Shown here piece by piece: positions 35,183-44,005 of a DNA stretch of 52,940 bases. Positions within the stretch are counted from its first letter, which is position 1, and each line of letters begins with the position of its first letter. The stretch is from NCBI GenBank assembly GCA_027306495.1, contig DAHUZQ010000229.1, positions 1 through 52,940 on the forward strand, read 5' to 3'. The stretch comes from Actinomycetota bacterium (GTDB lineage: Bacteria > Actinomycetota > Actinomycetes > Streptosporangiales > Streptosporangiaceae). Both the position numbers and the translations under genes were made by a program. The notes beneath the pieces were generated by a model, which ran no database searches, was not told where the DNA came from, and saw only the letters and a program-made list of their open reading frames with translations.

Positions 35183-35968
35183 TTAACGGGCAGGGTCTGG
35201 CGGCTGTGAGGCAGTCGTCAGGCCCTGCGCCTTGCCTGCGGGGGACACCTCGCCCGCGCCCGCGGGGGGCACTTGGTCCGCGCCCGCGGGGGGCACTTGG
35301 TCCGCGCCCGCGGGGGGAGTGGGAAGCGCTCCCACCGCGGCGGTGAGCACCTGGGAGTTGGGAATGTGCAACGGGCCCTCGCCGGTCGTCATCCGCAGAT
35401 AGATGATGCCGATTTCGGTCACGACGCCCTCGATCGGGCCGTTGAGTGACCCCGACCTGATCCGGATGTGGTCGCCCACCGCGAATGGCCGGGAGACCAG
35501 CAGGACAATGCCCGCGAAGACGTTGGCGAGCCAGGACTGAGCTGCGATGCCGATGATGATGGTGGTCAGCGCCCCGCCCACGACGAGCTTGCCGATCGGA
35601 ACCTTGACCAGGCTGAGCGTGACCACGAGCGCGATCACCCCGCCGACAAGTGCGATGGCGTAGCGCACGACGGCGGCGTGGGCCTCGCCGCCCATCGGCC
35701 GGAGCACATCCCGGGTCTTGCTGGCCATACCGACCAACCCGAGGGACGCGAACAGGGCGAATGCTGTCGTGGCGGCGGCGGTCACGATCTTGGGCAGCAG
35801 ATGACCCTGCTGGAGCCAGGTGCCGAAGCCCTGGCCGTACTGGCTGGCGATGCCGCCGGCCACGATCGCCAGGGCCAGCGCCGCGATCGAGCGCCAGGGG
35901 GGTGCGTGCGCTTTCATCTTTCCCATGTAGACCGACAGATCCAGTTGGTGCTTGTCCTGCGCATCCAC
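35183..35968 (-). CDS. Small-conductance mechanosensitive channel (MscS family)
   Basis: The 261-aa protein has four hydrophobic segments (about residues 27-45, 60-80, 103-123, 128-160). The last corresponds to pore helix TM3 and is followed by the MscS beta domain (NVFAGIVLLVSRPFAVGDHIRI, GPIEGVVTEIGIIYLRMTTGEGPLHIPNSQVL). It would open under membrane tension to release solutes. The C-terminal alpha/beta domain of classical MscS is missing; instead there is a Pro/Ala/Gly tail with PPAGADQV repeats encoded by a 24-bp tandem repeat. ATG start at 35968. It is convergent with the lsr2-like gene and lies downstream of satP beyond a strong terminator. Confidence 0.87.
   Translation of the reverse strand: MDAQDKHQLDLSVYMGKMKAHAPPWRSIAALALAIVAGGIASQYGQGFGTWLQQGHLLPKIVTAAATTAFALFASLGLVGMASKTRDVLRPMGGEAHAAVVRYAIALVGGVIALVVTLSLVKVPIGKLVVGGALTTIIIGIAAQSWLANVFAGIVLLVSRPFAVGDHIRIRSGSLNGPIEGVVTEIGIIYLRMTTGEGPLHIPNSQVLTAAVGALPTPPAGADQVPPAGADQVPPAGAGEVSPAGKAQGLTTASQPPDPAR
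35255..35317 (-). repeat. 24-bp tandem repeat in the MscS C-terminal tail
   Basis: Two exact 24-base units (35255-35278, 35279-35302) and a partial third (to 35317) contain GCGCCCGCGGGGGGCACTT and encode PPAGADQV in frame, followed by the variant PPAGAGEV. Copy-number change keeps the frame. Confidence 0.9.
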
Positions 35969-36034
35969 CTAGCGGGAACCTCCTGGGGGAGCGGGCCGTC
36001 CGGGTCGGCTCCTACGCTACCCAGGGGAAAGGGA

Positions 36035-36068
36035 TGGTCCCGGAAGCCCTGAGGGGCTTCCGGGACCA
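36035..36068 (-). terminator. Strong hairpin terminator after satP
   Basis: A perfect 14-bp stem (TGGTCCCGGAAGCC paired with GGCTTCCGGGACCA) around a 6-base loop begins 15 bases beyond the satP stop on the minus strand. It is the best terminator-like structure in the window. On the minus strand it is followed by a pyrimidine-rich stretch rather than a pure T-run. It should isolate satP from mscS. Confidence 0.8.
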
Positions 36069-36082
36069 CAAGGCGGTGCAGA

Positions 36083-36694
36083 TCAGGCTGCTGCCTTCGC
36101 CCCCATCGGCTTGCCGACGGGCAGGAACGGCTTGCCGCGCATGCCGTTGATGACGCCTGCGGCCGAGGTGTACCAGGCGCACAGCGCGGTCAGCACGCCG
36201 ACGTAGCCGCCGATCTTGACGATGTTGGCGTTCCCGGCGAAGTTCCCGATGAACAGGACGACCTCGGTCGCCTCAAGGGTGAGGAACACCACGAACACGG
36301 CGGTGTTGACCTGGCTGCTCCAGAGCAGCATGTAGGTGTTGAAGATCGCGAAGGCAAGCAGGATCCAGGCGACGTCCTTGCCCGCCTTGGCGCCTGCCGT
36401 CGGCGCGACGAGCAGTGCCCACAGGCCCAGCCCGATCCAGAAGCCGCCGTACGTCGAGAACGCCGTGGCGCCAAAGACGTTGCGGTTACGGAACTCCCAC
36501 ATGCCAGCCAAAAGCTGGCACAGGCCACCATACGCGAAGGCATACCCGAGCCACGCGTTCCCGGTGGCACTCCCCATCCAGCCCGCGTTGGCAGCTGACA
36601 GCAGAAACGTGGTGAGTGCAAACGCCGCCAGGCCCAGCGGCGCCGGGTCCGCTGCCGGTGCTGTCATCACCGGGCGGTCGTCAGTAGCGGTCAA
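36083..36694 (-). CDS. satP: Acetate uptake transporter, GPR1/FUN34/YaaH (SatP) family
   Basis: The 203-aa protein has six predicted membrane helices. The family signature appears as ADPAPLGLAAFALTTFLLSAANAGW at the first helix, followed by AFAYGGLCQLLAGMWEFRNRNVFGATAFSTYGGFWIGLG. Members carry acetate, succinate or ammonium; acetate is most likely. The start is TTG 36694, because AGGAGG (36702-36707) lies 7 bases upstream; the frame stays open to 36730 without a site. A perfect 10-bp hairpin (36719-36744) lies just before the Shine-Dalgarno and a strong terminator follows the stop, so this is a single-gene transcript. Confidence 0.9.
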   Translation of the reverse strand: MTATDDRPVMTAPAADPAPLGLAAFALTTFLLSAANAGWMGSATGNAWLGYAFAYGGLCQLLAGMWEFRNRNVFGATAFSTYGGFWIGLGLWALLVAPTAGAKAGKDVAWILLAFAIFNTYMLLWSSQVNTAVFVVFLTLEATEVVLFIGNFAGNANIVKIGGYVGVLTALCAWYTSAAGVINGMRGKPFLPVGKPMGAKAAA

Positions 36695-36718
36695 AGTAAT
36701 TCCTCCTGAGGGAGCCCG

Positions 36719-36744
36719 CCGTCCGGCCATGGCCGGCCGGACGG
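36719..36744 (-). promoter_or_regulatory. Perfect 10-bp hairpin in the satP leader
   Basis: CCGTCCGGCC (36719-36728) and GGCCGGACGG (36735-36744) are exact reverse complements around a 6-base loop, ending 11 bases before the satP Shine-Dalgarno AGGAGG. It could be a translation-affecting leader structure or an operator. Confidence 0.5.
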
Positions 36745-36924
36745 ACGATTGGACTGACTGAAGGGCTCGATGGCCACAGCCGATGGATTGGCGCGCCGGG
36801 CCCGCGATCGTGGGCGAGGCGGTCTCCCCTAGAGGGTTGCAGCGTTGCGGACCGGGCCACAGAGACCTTCCCTCGTCTTCCCCTTACGGCTCATCAGAAC
36901 CAGATGGAAGATCGTGGCTAAAGA

Positions 36925-36946
36925 GTAACGCGCAAATAGCCGTTAC
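36925..36946. promoter_or_regulatory. Candidate operator dyad (GTAACG-N10-CGTTAC)
   Basis: A perfect 6-bp inverted repeat spaced by 10 bases, giving a 22-bp dyad with the two half-sites about one helical turn and a half apart. Related TTACGG or CCGTAA half-sites occur at 36884-36889 and 37034-37039. It lies between divergent satP and DUF1707 genes and may be a regulator binding site. Confidence 0.4.
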
Positions 36947-37189
36947 GGGAGGCCCAGTTTTAGGCTGAAGTGCCACGGGCATGCAGGTGCAACCAGTGTG
37001 CGTGAAGCGCTGCCGCAAATATGTCTATAACGGCCGTAAGATGCTATTTGTCTCATCGTAGGCCACAGCAGCGGTGGCTTCGCCGAGCCAGCGACCCGGG
37101 TTGGGGGTGGGTGGTGGCAATCCTTACTGTGGAGGGAGGGAGGTATCCTCCCGATTATCACCAGTCGACGGCCACGGGGAGGTCCGGCG

Positions 37190-37669
37190 ATGGTCAGCGA
37201 CAACACCTACCGCGCTTGTGACGCTGATCGGGAACGGGTGGCGGCGGTGCTGCGCGAAGCGTATGCCGTCGGGCGGCTGACCATCGAGGAGTTCGAGGAG
37301 CGTACGACCGCCGCGTTCGGCTCCCGTACCTGGGGAGATCTGCGCACGCTCACCGGTGACCTGCCGGTGCTCGCTGACCGGGCGCCGATGCCGGTGCGGG
37401 TCCGAACTGGCGGCAGCCAGGAAGCGCTCACCGGCGGACTCGGTGTGCCGGTGCTGCCCATCGCGCTGGCCTGGCTGGCGGTCACGGTGGCAATGCGCTC
37501 TCCGGGGTTCCTCATCCCGATCCTCTTTCTCGTCATGGTGGCCGTGCCCGCTGCCGCGAAGTGGCGGGCAGGTCCCGGACCAGGACGTGACCGCGCGCAT
37601 CCCGCATGCGGGGAGGCCTACACCCGCGCTGAAGCGGCGATCCGGCGTCCCGGCGGCGGCCCGGTCTGA
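37190..37669 (+). CDS. DUF1707 (SHOCT-like) membrane-associated protein
   Basis: The 159-aa protein has an N-terminal DUF1707 domain of about 55 residues (CDADRERVAAVLREAYAVGRLTIEEFEERTTAAFGSRTWGDLRTLTGDLP), common in actinobacteria and thought to mediate interactions. One hydrophobic stretch follows (VLPIALAWLAVTVAMRSPGFLIPILFLVMVAVPAAA), probably one long or two short membrane helices, then a charged tail. ATG start. Function unknown. The next gene on the same strand starts 29 bp later. Confidence 0.85.
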   Translation: MVSDNTYRACDADRERVAAVLREAYAVGRLTIEEFEERTTAAFGSRTWGDLRTLTGDLPVLADRAPMPVRVRTGGSQEALTGGLGVPVLPIALAWLAVTVAMRSPGFLIPILFLVMVAVPAAAKWRAGPGPGRDRAHPACGEAYTRAEAAIRRPGGGPV

Positions 37670-37698
37670 TAAAACGGCCGTTCCTGCGCCGCCACGCC

Positions 37699-39096
37699 GT
37701 GTTCCTGGCGGCGCTGGCCGCGGCCACCGCGCTCCGCGTGGTGGTGATGCTCGGCTATCCACCCGCCATGTGGTTCAACGATTCCTACTCCTACGTCTAT
37801 GACGCCGTCCATCACATCCTGAGCACCGAGCGCCCGTCGGGCTACCCGTTCGTGCTGGCGCTACTGGCGCCCGCGCACAGCTTCGCGCTGGTGACGGGGG
37901 TCCAGCACCTGCTGGGCCTGGGCATGGGGGTCGCCTCGTACGCGTTGCTGCGGCACCGGGGGCTGCCCGGCTGGGGTGCGACGCTCGCGGCGGCGCCCGT
38001 GCTGTTCGACGGCTACCAGTTGCAGGTGGAGCAGCAGGTGATGTCGGACACGATCTTCATGGCGGCACTGCTCGCGGCGGTCGTCGTCGCCTGCTGGCGT
38101 GATGCGCCGCGCTGGCCCGTCCTGGCCCTGGCAGGGCTGCTGACCGCGTACGCGACCATGGTGCGCTCGGTGGGGCTGCCGCTGCTGCCGGTGATGGCGG
38201 TCTGCCTGCTGGTGCGGGGCGGGCGCTGGCGCACCGCCTGGCGGGGGGCCGGCGCCCTGCTGGTGGCCGGCCTGATCCCGATCGCCGCGTACACGGCCCT
38301 CTACCACACCCAGAACGGCACGTACGGGATGAGCGACTCGGGCGGGGTGTTCCTGTACGGGCGGGTCATGCCGTTCGCGAACTGCGCCGTCATCAAGCCG
38401 CCGCCCGACCTGGCGCGGCTGTGCGATCCCCGGCCGCCAGCGGCCCGGCCGATCGCCGCCGAATACATCTGGTCACGGTCGGATCCGCTCTACGGTCTCG
38501 AACGGAGATTCCACGCCCGCACGATCTTTTCGCCGCGGGTCGACGCCATGGCCGGGCAGTTCGCGCGCCGTGCGGTCCTCGCCCAGCCTGGCGCCTACCT
38601 GGCCGCGGTCGCCGATGATCTGTCGCACTCGTTCTCCTGGCAGCGCGCACCCGGCTTCGACCTCAAGACCACCGTGCTGGAACATTTCACCGACCCACCG
38701 CCGCAGATCCCAAGTTACGGCCACTGGCCGGCGCTGCGCGCCTATCAGCCCGGCCTGACCGAGCCGTCGGCGGTGCAACCGTACGCCGGCTTCCTGCACG
38801 CCTACCAGAGCCAGATCTATCTGCGCGGCGTCCTGCTCGCGGCGGCGCTCGCTGTCGGCCTGGCGGGCGTCGTCGTGCGCTGGCGCGACTGGGGAGGCCC
38901 CGGCCTGCTGCCGTGGGCTGTCGCGATGGTGCTGCTGCTGGTCCCGGCATTGACGGCCGGGTTCAGTTACCGCTACCTGCTCGCGGTAGCCCCGTTCGCC
39001 TGCCTGGCCGCGGGCTTTGCCTTCGCCCGCCGGACGGCCGGGCAGATGGCCGGCAGCGGGATACCCGTTCAGGGGGAGGCGAGCCGGGCGAGCTGA
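37699..39096 (+). CDS. GT-C-like polytopic membrane protein (glycosyltransferase 39-type)
   Basis: The 465-aa protein has about ten hydrophobic segments. The first loop carries MWFNDSYSYVYDAVHHILSTERPSGYPFVLALL, where the acidic residue in NDSYSY and the following GYP match lipid-linked-sugar GT-C transferases (PMT/ArnT-like), and VEQQVMSDTIFMAALLAAVVVA is also typical. It probably transfers a sugar from a polyprenyl donor outside the membrane; substrates are unknown. GTG 37699 is the first good start, but a slightly longer N-terminus with basic residues (from CTG 37666) cannot be excluded. Its 3' end overlaps the convergent pgl gene by 28 bp. Confidence 0.75.
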   Translation: MFLAALAAATALRVVVMLGYPPAMWFNDSYSYVYDAVHHILSTERPSGYPFVLALLAPAHSFALVTGVQHLLGLGMGVASYALLRHRGLPGWGATLAAAPVLFDGYQLQVEQQVMSDTIFMAALLAAVVVACWRDAPRWPVLALAGLLTAYATMVRSVGLPLLPVMAVCLLVRGGRWRTAWRGAGALLVAGLIPIAAYTALYHTQNGTYGMSDSGGVFLYGRVMPFANCAVIKPPPDLARLCDPRPPAARPIAAEYIWSRSDPLYGLERRFHARTIFSPRVDAMAGQFARRAVLAQPGAYLAAVADDLSHSFSWQRAPGFDLKTTVLEHFTDPPPQIPSYGHWPALRAYQPGLTEPSAVQPYAGFLHAYQSQIYLRGVLLAAALAVGLAGVVVRWRDWGGPGLLPWAVAMVLLLVPALTAGFSYRYLLAVAPFACLAAGFAFARRTAGQMAGSGIPVQGEASRAS

Positions 39097-39848
39097 GGCG
39101 GCAGGCGGCCCGCGGCCCCCCGGTCGAGCAGGAACAGAGTTCGCTGGCGGCCGCGTGCCCCGGCCGCTGGCACCTGCACGGGGCCGACCCCCGACAGCGC
39201 CAGCCGGACGGCCCCGGCCTTCTCGGTCCCGGCGGCGAGTATCCAGACTTCGCGGGCGCTGCGGATGGCGGGCAGCGTGAGCGTCAGCCTGGTTGGCGGC
39301 GGCTTGGGCGATCCACGGACCGCTACCACTGGCCGTTCGTCGTAGACCGCCGGCAGCGAGGGGAAGAGGGAGGCCACATGGCCCTCTGGGCCGATACCCA
39401 GCAGCAGCACGTCGAAGGCGGGGACCGGGCCGTGGTCCTCGGGCCGGGCAGCGCCGCCCAGGATGGCCGCATACCGGGCGGCGGCAGCCTCGGGGTCGTC
39501 CCCGTCCGGGCCATCGGGCCCGGGCATCGGGTGGACCCGCGCGGGGTCGAGGTCCACGTGGCGCAGCAGTGCCTCACGGGCGCCGGTCTCATTACGGTCC
39601 GGGTGGCCCGAGGGCAGAAACCGCTCGTCACCCCACCAGACATCCAGACGGCGCCACTCGACGGCGTCGCGGGCCGGGGTGGCCGCGAGCTGGGCGAGGA
39701 CAGCGGTGCCGATGCCACCGCCGGTGAGCACGAGCGCGGCGGTGCTGCCCGCCGCCTGTGCGTCGACCAGCTTGGTGACCAGGCGCGCGGCCACCGCATT
39801 GGCGAGCAGCCCAGCGTCGCGGTGGACGAGCACCTCGGGTGCGCTCAT
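39069..39848 (-). CDS. pgl: 6-phosphogluconolactonase
   Basis: Hydrolyses 6-phosphoglucono-lactone in the oxidative pentose phosphate pathway. The 259-aa DevB-type protein shows LVLTGGGIGTAVLAQLA, WWGDERFLPSGHPDRNETGAREALL, HPMPGPDG and VLLLGIGPEGHVASLFPSLPAV, all standard. The ATG overlaps the opcA stop by 4 bp, and it is the last gene of the operon. The 3' end overlaps the convergent membrane protein gene by 28 bp, an uncommon arrangement that could let the two transcripts interfere. Confidence 0.94.
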   Translation of the reverse strand: MSAPEVLVHRDAGLLANAVAARLVTKLVDAQAAGSTAALVLTGGGIGTAVLAQLAATPARDAVEWRRLDVWWGDERFLPSGHPDRNETGAREALLRHVDLDPARVHPMPGPDGPDGDDPEAAAARYAAILGGAARPEDHGPVPAFDVLLLGIGPEGHVASLFPSLPAVYDERPVVAVRGSPKPPPTRLTLTLPAIRSAREVWILAAGTEKAGAVRLALSGVGPVQVPAAGARGRQRTLFLLDRGAAGRLPPQLARLASP

Positions 39849-40741
39849 ATCGCCAGCCGGGCCAGCGCCTCGCCGTAGACCTCGTCGGGGTCGAGCCTGC
39901 GCAGTTCCTCGGTGAGCAGTTCCGGTGTGTCACGCCGGTTCAGCGCGATCTTGCGCTCGGGGTCCCCTTCCCGGCGCAGCACGGCCAGCCTGCCATCGGA
40001 GCGTGCGACCGTGATGTCGCCGGAGTCGGTCGCGAACGTAACCCCGGTGATGCCGGGGCCCTCCGAGTCATCGGTGGCGGCCGGTATCCGCAGTCGCTCG
40101 GCCAGCCAGGCCGAGATGAGCATTGCCGTCGGGTTGCCGCGCTCGCCGCGGACGGTGGCTTCCCGGGGCTCACCGTGCGGGGCATCGAAGACGGCGGCCA
40201 GCACCGAGCGCCAGTTGGTGGCGCGGGTCCAGCTCATGTCGGTGTCGCCGGGACTATAGGCCGCCGCCAGCGCCGCCAGGCTCCGCCGGGGGTCGGCCGC
40301 GTTCGCCGAGTCGGTGATCCGGCGCTGGGCCAGCATGCCGATCGGATCCTGGGCCGGGGCGGCCGGCGGTTCGCCCGGCCACCAGGTGACCACCGGGGTG
40401 TCGGGCATCAGCAAGGGGGCGATCACCGAGTCGGCGTGCTGGCCGAGCGGCCCGTACATCCGCAGCACGACGGTTTCGCCCGGGCTGGTCTCACCGACCC
40501 GGATCTCCGCGTCGAGCCGGGATGGCCCGTCCGGCCGGCGGGTGATGACCACCAGCACCCGGCACGGGTGCTCCCGGCCCGCTTCATTGGCCGCCCGCAC
40601 GACGTCGTACTGCGCGGATTCGTCTGTCACCACGACCAGCGTGAGCACCATGCCACTGGCTGGGCCACCGAGGTGCTGGCGGGCCTGGCGCAGCGCCTCC
40701 TGAATGGCGCCGATGTTGGTCTGGGTAAGATCGATGGTCAT
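39845..40741 (-). CDS. opcA: OpcA, glucose-6-phosphate dehydrogenase assembly protein
   Basis: The 298-aa protein is of the OpcA family, an allosteric partner of Zwf in cyanobacteria and actinobacteria. It begins MTIDLTQTNIGAIQEALRQARQHLGGPASGMVLTLVVVTDE and contains RVLVVITRRPDGPSRLDAEIRVGE and VVTWWPGEPPA, typical of the family. It lies between zwf (19 bp upstream) and pgl (4-bp overlap), the conserved order. Confidence 0.94.
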   Translation of the reverse strand: MTIDLTQTNIGAIQEALRQARQHLGGPASGMVLTLVVVTDESAQYDVVRAANEAGREHPCRVLVVITRRPDGPSRLDAEIRVGETSPGETVVLRMYGPLGQHADSVIAPLLMPDTPVVTWWPGEPPAAPAQDPIGMLAQRRITDSANAADPRRSLAALAAAYSPGDTDMSWTRATNWRSVLAAVFDAPHGEPREATVRGERGNPTAMLISAWLAERLRIPAATDDSEGPGITGVTFATDSGDITVARSDGRLAVLRREGDPERKIALNRRDTPELLTEELRRLDPDEVYGEALARLAI

Positions 40742-40760
40742 CGCTGCCCGCTCTCTCGCG

Positions 40761-42368
40761 TCAGAGCCGGCGCCATGCCCGGCCGTCCCTCGCCATCATG
40801 GCGTCCGCTGACGCCGGCCCCGCCGACCCGGCAGGGTAGGGATCAGGTTTGCCCCGGCTGGCCCAGAATTCCTCGAGCGGGTCGAGCACGGACCAGGAGA
40901 GCTCGACCTCCTCATGGCGGGGGAACAGCGGCGGATCACCGATCAGGACATCGAGGATCAGCCGTTCATAGGCCTCCGGGCTGCTCACCGTGAAGGACTC
41001 ACCATAGGCGAAGTCCATGTTCACGTCGCGGACCTCCATGGCCGACCCGGGCACCTTGGAGCCGAACCTGACGGTGACGCCCTCATCCGGCTGGACCCGG
41101 ATGACCAGCGCGTTCTGGCCCAGTTCCCGGGTGTCGGTGACGCTGAACGGCAGGTGTGGCGCACGCTGGAATATCAGCGCGATCTCGCTCATCCGGCGGG
41201 GCAGCCGCTTGCCGGTGCGCAGGTAGAAGGGGACGCCGGCCCACCGCCGGGTGTCCACGGACAGTTTGATGGCGGCGTAGGTTTCCGTACCCGAGTCCTG
41301 TGGAATGCCCTCCTCCTGCAGGTACCCGCACACCGGCTCGCCGCCCTGCCACCCCGCCAGGTACTGGCCGCGCGCGGTGGCCACCGACAGGTCCTGCGGC
41401 GCCCGGACCGCGGACAGCACCTTCTCCTTCTCGGCCCGCAGTGAGTCGGCGTCGAACGCTACCGGTTCCTCCATCGCGGTGAGCGCCAGCAACTGCATCA
41501 GGTGGTTCTGGATGACGTCGCGCGCGGCGCCGATCCCGTCGTAGTACCCGGCCCGCCCGCCGATCCCGATGTCCTCGGCCATGGTGATCTGCACATGGTC
41601 CACGTAGCCGCGGTTCCAGATGGGCTCGAACAGGGTGTTGGCGAACCGCAGGGCCAGGATGTTCTGGACGGTCTCCTTGCCGAGGTAATGATCGATGCGG
41701 AAGACCGAATGCGGTGGGAAGACAGAATTCAGGGTGGCGCTCAGCTCGCGCGCGCTCGCCAGATCGTGCCCGAACGGCTTTTCCACGACCACCCGGCGCC
41801 ACGGCGCGCCGCCGGCGGGCGCGGCCGGCCGGGCCGACTCCAGCAGTCCGGTCTGGGACGAGTCGAGAAGCAGTGAGGCGCCGGGCGCGTTGGACAGGCC
41901 CGAACGCTTGAGCTGGCCCACCACCTGCCCGAAGAATTTCGGGGGCACCGAGAGGTAGAACGCGTAGTTCCCGCCCGTCCCACGCTGGGTGTCAAGTTCC
42001 TTCAGCGTCGCGGCGAGCCGGTCGAACGCGTCATCATCGGAGAACTCGCCCGGCAGGAAGCGGACGCCCTCGCTCACCTGCTCCCAGACCGCGTCGGAGA
42101 ACGGGGTGCGCGCGTGCTCTTTCACCGAGTCGTGGATGAGCTGTGCGAAATCCTCATCCTCCCAGTCCCGCCGGGCGAACCCTACGAGTGAGAAGCCCGG
42201 CGGCAGCAGGCCCCGGTGCGCGAGGTCGTAGACAGCGGGCATGAGCTTCTTGCGGGCCAGGTCACCCGTCACCCCGAAGATGACCAGCACGCAGGGCCCT
42301 GCCACCCGGGGGATGCGCCGGTCGCGAGGGTCGCGCAGGGGGTTGACCGGCGGGGCCGGATCATTCAT
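40761..42368 (-). CDS. zwf: Glucose-6-phosphate 1-dehydrogenase
   Basis: Oxidises glucose 6-phosphate and is the main NADPH source. The 535-aa enzyme has the coenzyme loop VIFGVTGDLARKKLMPAVYDL, the VVEKPFGHDLASA motif and the active-site RIDHYLGKETVQN. A Pro/Ala-rich insertion (SARPAAPAGGAPWRR) lies just before the EKPFG motif, within the range seen in actinobacteria. The ATG overlaps the pgi stop by one base (TGATG). It works with OpcA and Pgl encoded directly downstream. Confidence 0.96.
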   Translation of the reverse strand: MNDPAPPVNPLRDPRDRRIPRVAGPCVLVIFGVTGDLARKKLMPAVYDLAHRGLLPPGFSLVGFARRDWEDEDFAQLIHDSVKEHARTPFSDAVWEQVSEGVRFLPGEFSDDDAFDRLAATLKELDTQRGTGGNYAFYLSVPPKFFGQVVGQLKRSGLSNAPGASLLLDSSQTGLLESARPAAPAGGAPWRRVVVEKPFGHDLASARELSATLNSVFPPHSVFRIDHYLGKETVQNILALRFANTLFEPIWNRGYVDHVQITMAEDIGIGGRAGYYDGIGAARDVIQNHLMQLLALTAMEEPVAFDADSLRAEKEKVLSAVRAPQDLSVATARGQYLAGWQGGEPVCGYLQEEGIPQDSGTETYAAIKLSVDTRRWAGVPFYLRTGKRLPRRMSEIALIFQRAPHLPFSVTDTRELGQNALVIRVQPDEGVTVRFGSKVPGSAMEVRDVNMDFAYGESFTVSSPEAYERLILDVLIGDPPLFPRHEEVELSWSVLDPLEEFWASRGKPDPYPAGSAGPASADAMMARDGRAWRRL

Positions 42369-44005
42369 CAGTCTCCTCTGGTCAGGCTGGTGCCCACGGC
42401 GGCGAGCAGTTGGCCCAGCCCTGTGGTTCGGTCGCGCAGATGGAACCGGACCGCCGGCCGGCCCCGGCGGCGGAGTGCCCCGAGGTCGCCGAGTGCCTGC
42501 GCGAGCTGGAGGCGCCCGAGCGTGAACACCTGGTCCGGTACCTGGATATCACGCTCCACGACCCCGGTGATCTGAATGAAGACACCCGTGGGTGGCCCGC
42601 CCTTGTGGTACTGGCCGGTGGAGTGCAGGAACCGCGGGCCCCAGCCGAAGGTGACCGGCCGGGTCGTGCGCGCGGCGAGGGCGTCGCGCAGGCCAGCCGC
42701 CGCCTGGTCGGCGTGGCGGTCAAGGTAGGCCATGATCGCCAGATACCCGTCGCCGGGCACTGACTGGAGCAGGGCGTCGACCGCGCCGGCCAGGTTGGTG
42801 GCTCCGCCCAGTGCGCCGGGCTCGCCGTGCACCTCCACGGCCCCATCGGTGAAAGCGGGCCGGCCGGTGGGCAGTGGGCCGTCCCCGGCGGACTCGAGCA
42901 GGGCGAGCGTGTTCTGCTTGGATTCGGCGACATCGGGCTGATCGAACGGGTTGATGTCGATGAGCGTCCCGGCGAGCGCCACCGCGTACTCCCAGACCAG
43001 GAACTGCGCACCGAGCGCACCATTGACGACCGTGTCCGCTGGCGAGGACGGGTACCCCAGCGCTATGAGGTGCACGTCGGGGCCGGGGGAGAAGCCGGCC
43101 GCGCGGTCGTCCGTCACCACCACCGGCAGGATGCCACGGCCGTCCTTGCCGGTGGACTCGGCGATGAGCTGTTCAGCCCAGTCGGCGAAACCACGGATGG
43201 GACTGCCAGCCCAGGCCAGGACCGCCTTGTCGCGGCCGGCCCGGGCCATGCCGCCGAGCGCGGCGCCGAGCGTCAGGCCGGGGTTGCGGTCGGTCAGGGC
43301 CAGTTGGTCGCTGATCGGGCGCGCCTCGTTGAGCAGGGCCGCGACGTCCACCCCGGCCATGGCCGAGGGCACCAGGCCGAACGCCGTCAGGGCGCTGTAG
43401 CGGCCTCCCACGTGGGGATCGGCGAGCACACTCGCGTAACCGGCGTCCGCGGCCAACTGGGCGAGCGGGGAGCCGGGGTCGGTGACAACCACGAACCGGC
43501 GCTCGGTGTGGCTGAGCCCCGCCTGCGCGAACGCGTGCTCGTAGATGCGCCGGTGGCTGTCGGTCTCCACCGTGGACCCGCTCTTGCTCGCCACCACCAG
43601 CAGGGTCCGCTCCAGCCGGTCGGCGAGGACGCGGCCGACCTGGTGCGGATCGGTGGTGTCGAGCACGGTGAGGGGAGCGCCCGCGGTCGTGGTGATCACT
43701 TCCGGGGCGAGCGAGGAGCCGCCCATGCCGGCCAGCACGATGTGGTCCAGACCATCGGCCTGCGCCCGGCGCACGAGTTCGCCGATCTGTTCCAGCAGGG
43801 CCTGCGACACCTCGTGGGCGTGCAGCCAGCCGAGCCGGATCGACGCTTCGGGCTGAGCCGCGGGCCCCCACAGGCCCGGGTCCCCCGCCGCCAGTGCGGC
43901 CGGCGTCATGCCCGCGACCAGTTCGTCCGTGGCCTCCTTCGCGGTCCGGGACGCCAGGTCGCTGTCGATGGTGACCGTCACCAGCGGTGACGGCTGTCCC
44001 GTCAC
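42368..44005 (-). CDS. pgi: Glucose-6-phosphate isomerase
   Basis: The 545-aa isomerase is of the actinobacterial type that sits in pentose-phosphate operons. It has [31 protein letters not shown] (the sugar-phosphate loop), [25 protein letters not shown] and [26 protein letters not shown], ending with the [20 protein letters not shown] region. It is encoded between tal (4-bp overlap) and zwf (1-bp overlap), linking glycolysis to the pentose phosphate pathway. Confidence 0.94.
   Translation of the reverse strand: MTGQPSPLVTVTIDSDLASRTAKEATDELVAGMTPAALAAGDPGLWGPAAQPEASIRLGWLHAHEVSQALLEQIGELVRRAQADGLDHIVLAGMGGSSLAPEVITTTAGAPLTVLDTTDPHQVGRVLADRLERTLLVVASKSGSTVETDSHRRIYEHAFAQAGLSHTERRFVVVTDPGSPLAQLAADAGYASVLADPHVGGRYSALTAFGLVPSAMAGVDVAALLNEARPISDQLALTDRNPGLTLGAALGGMARAGRDKAVLAWAGSPIRGFADWAEQLIAESTGKDGRGILPVVVTDDRAAGFSPGPDVHLIALGYPSSPADTVVNGALGAQFLVWEYAVALAGTLIDINPFDQPDVAESKQNTLALLESAGDGPLPTGRPAFTDGAVEVHGEPGALGGATNLAGAVDALLQSVPGDGYLAIMAYLDRHADQAAAGLRDALAARTTRPVTFGWGPRFLHSTGQYHKGGPPTGVFIQITGVVERDIQVPDQVFTLGRLQLAQALGDLGALRRRGRPAVRFHLRDRTTGLGQLLAAVGTSLTRGD

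Larger units (their letters stand above)
36695..37189. other. 495-bp divergent intergenic region between satP and the DUF1707 gene
   Basis: No convincing gene is present. It is less GC-rich than its surroundings and contains the satP leader hairpin (36719-36744), repeated TTACGG half-sites and a dyad (36884-37039), and a GGGAGG-TAT-CCTCCC hairpin (37138-37152) about 38 bases before the DUF1707 start. This looks like a regulated divergent promoter region. Confidence 0.6.
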
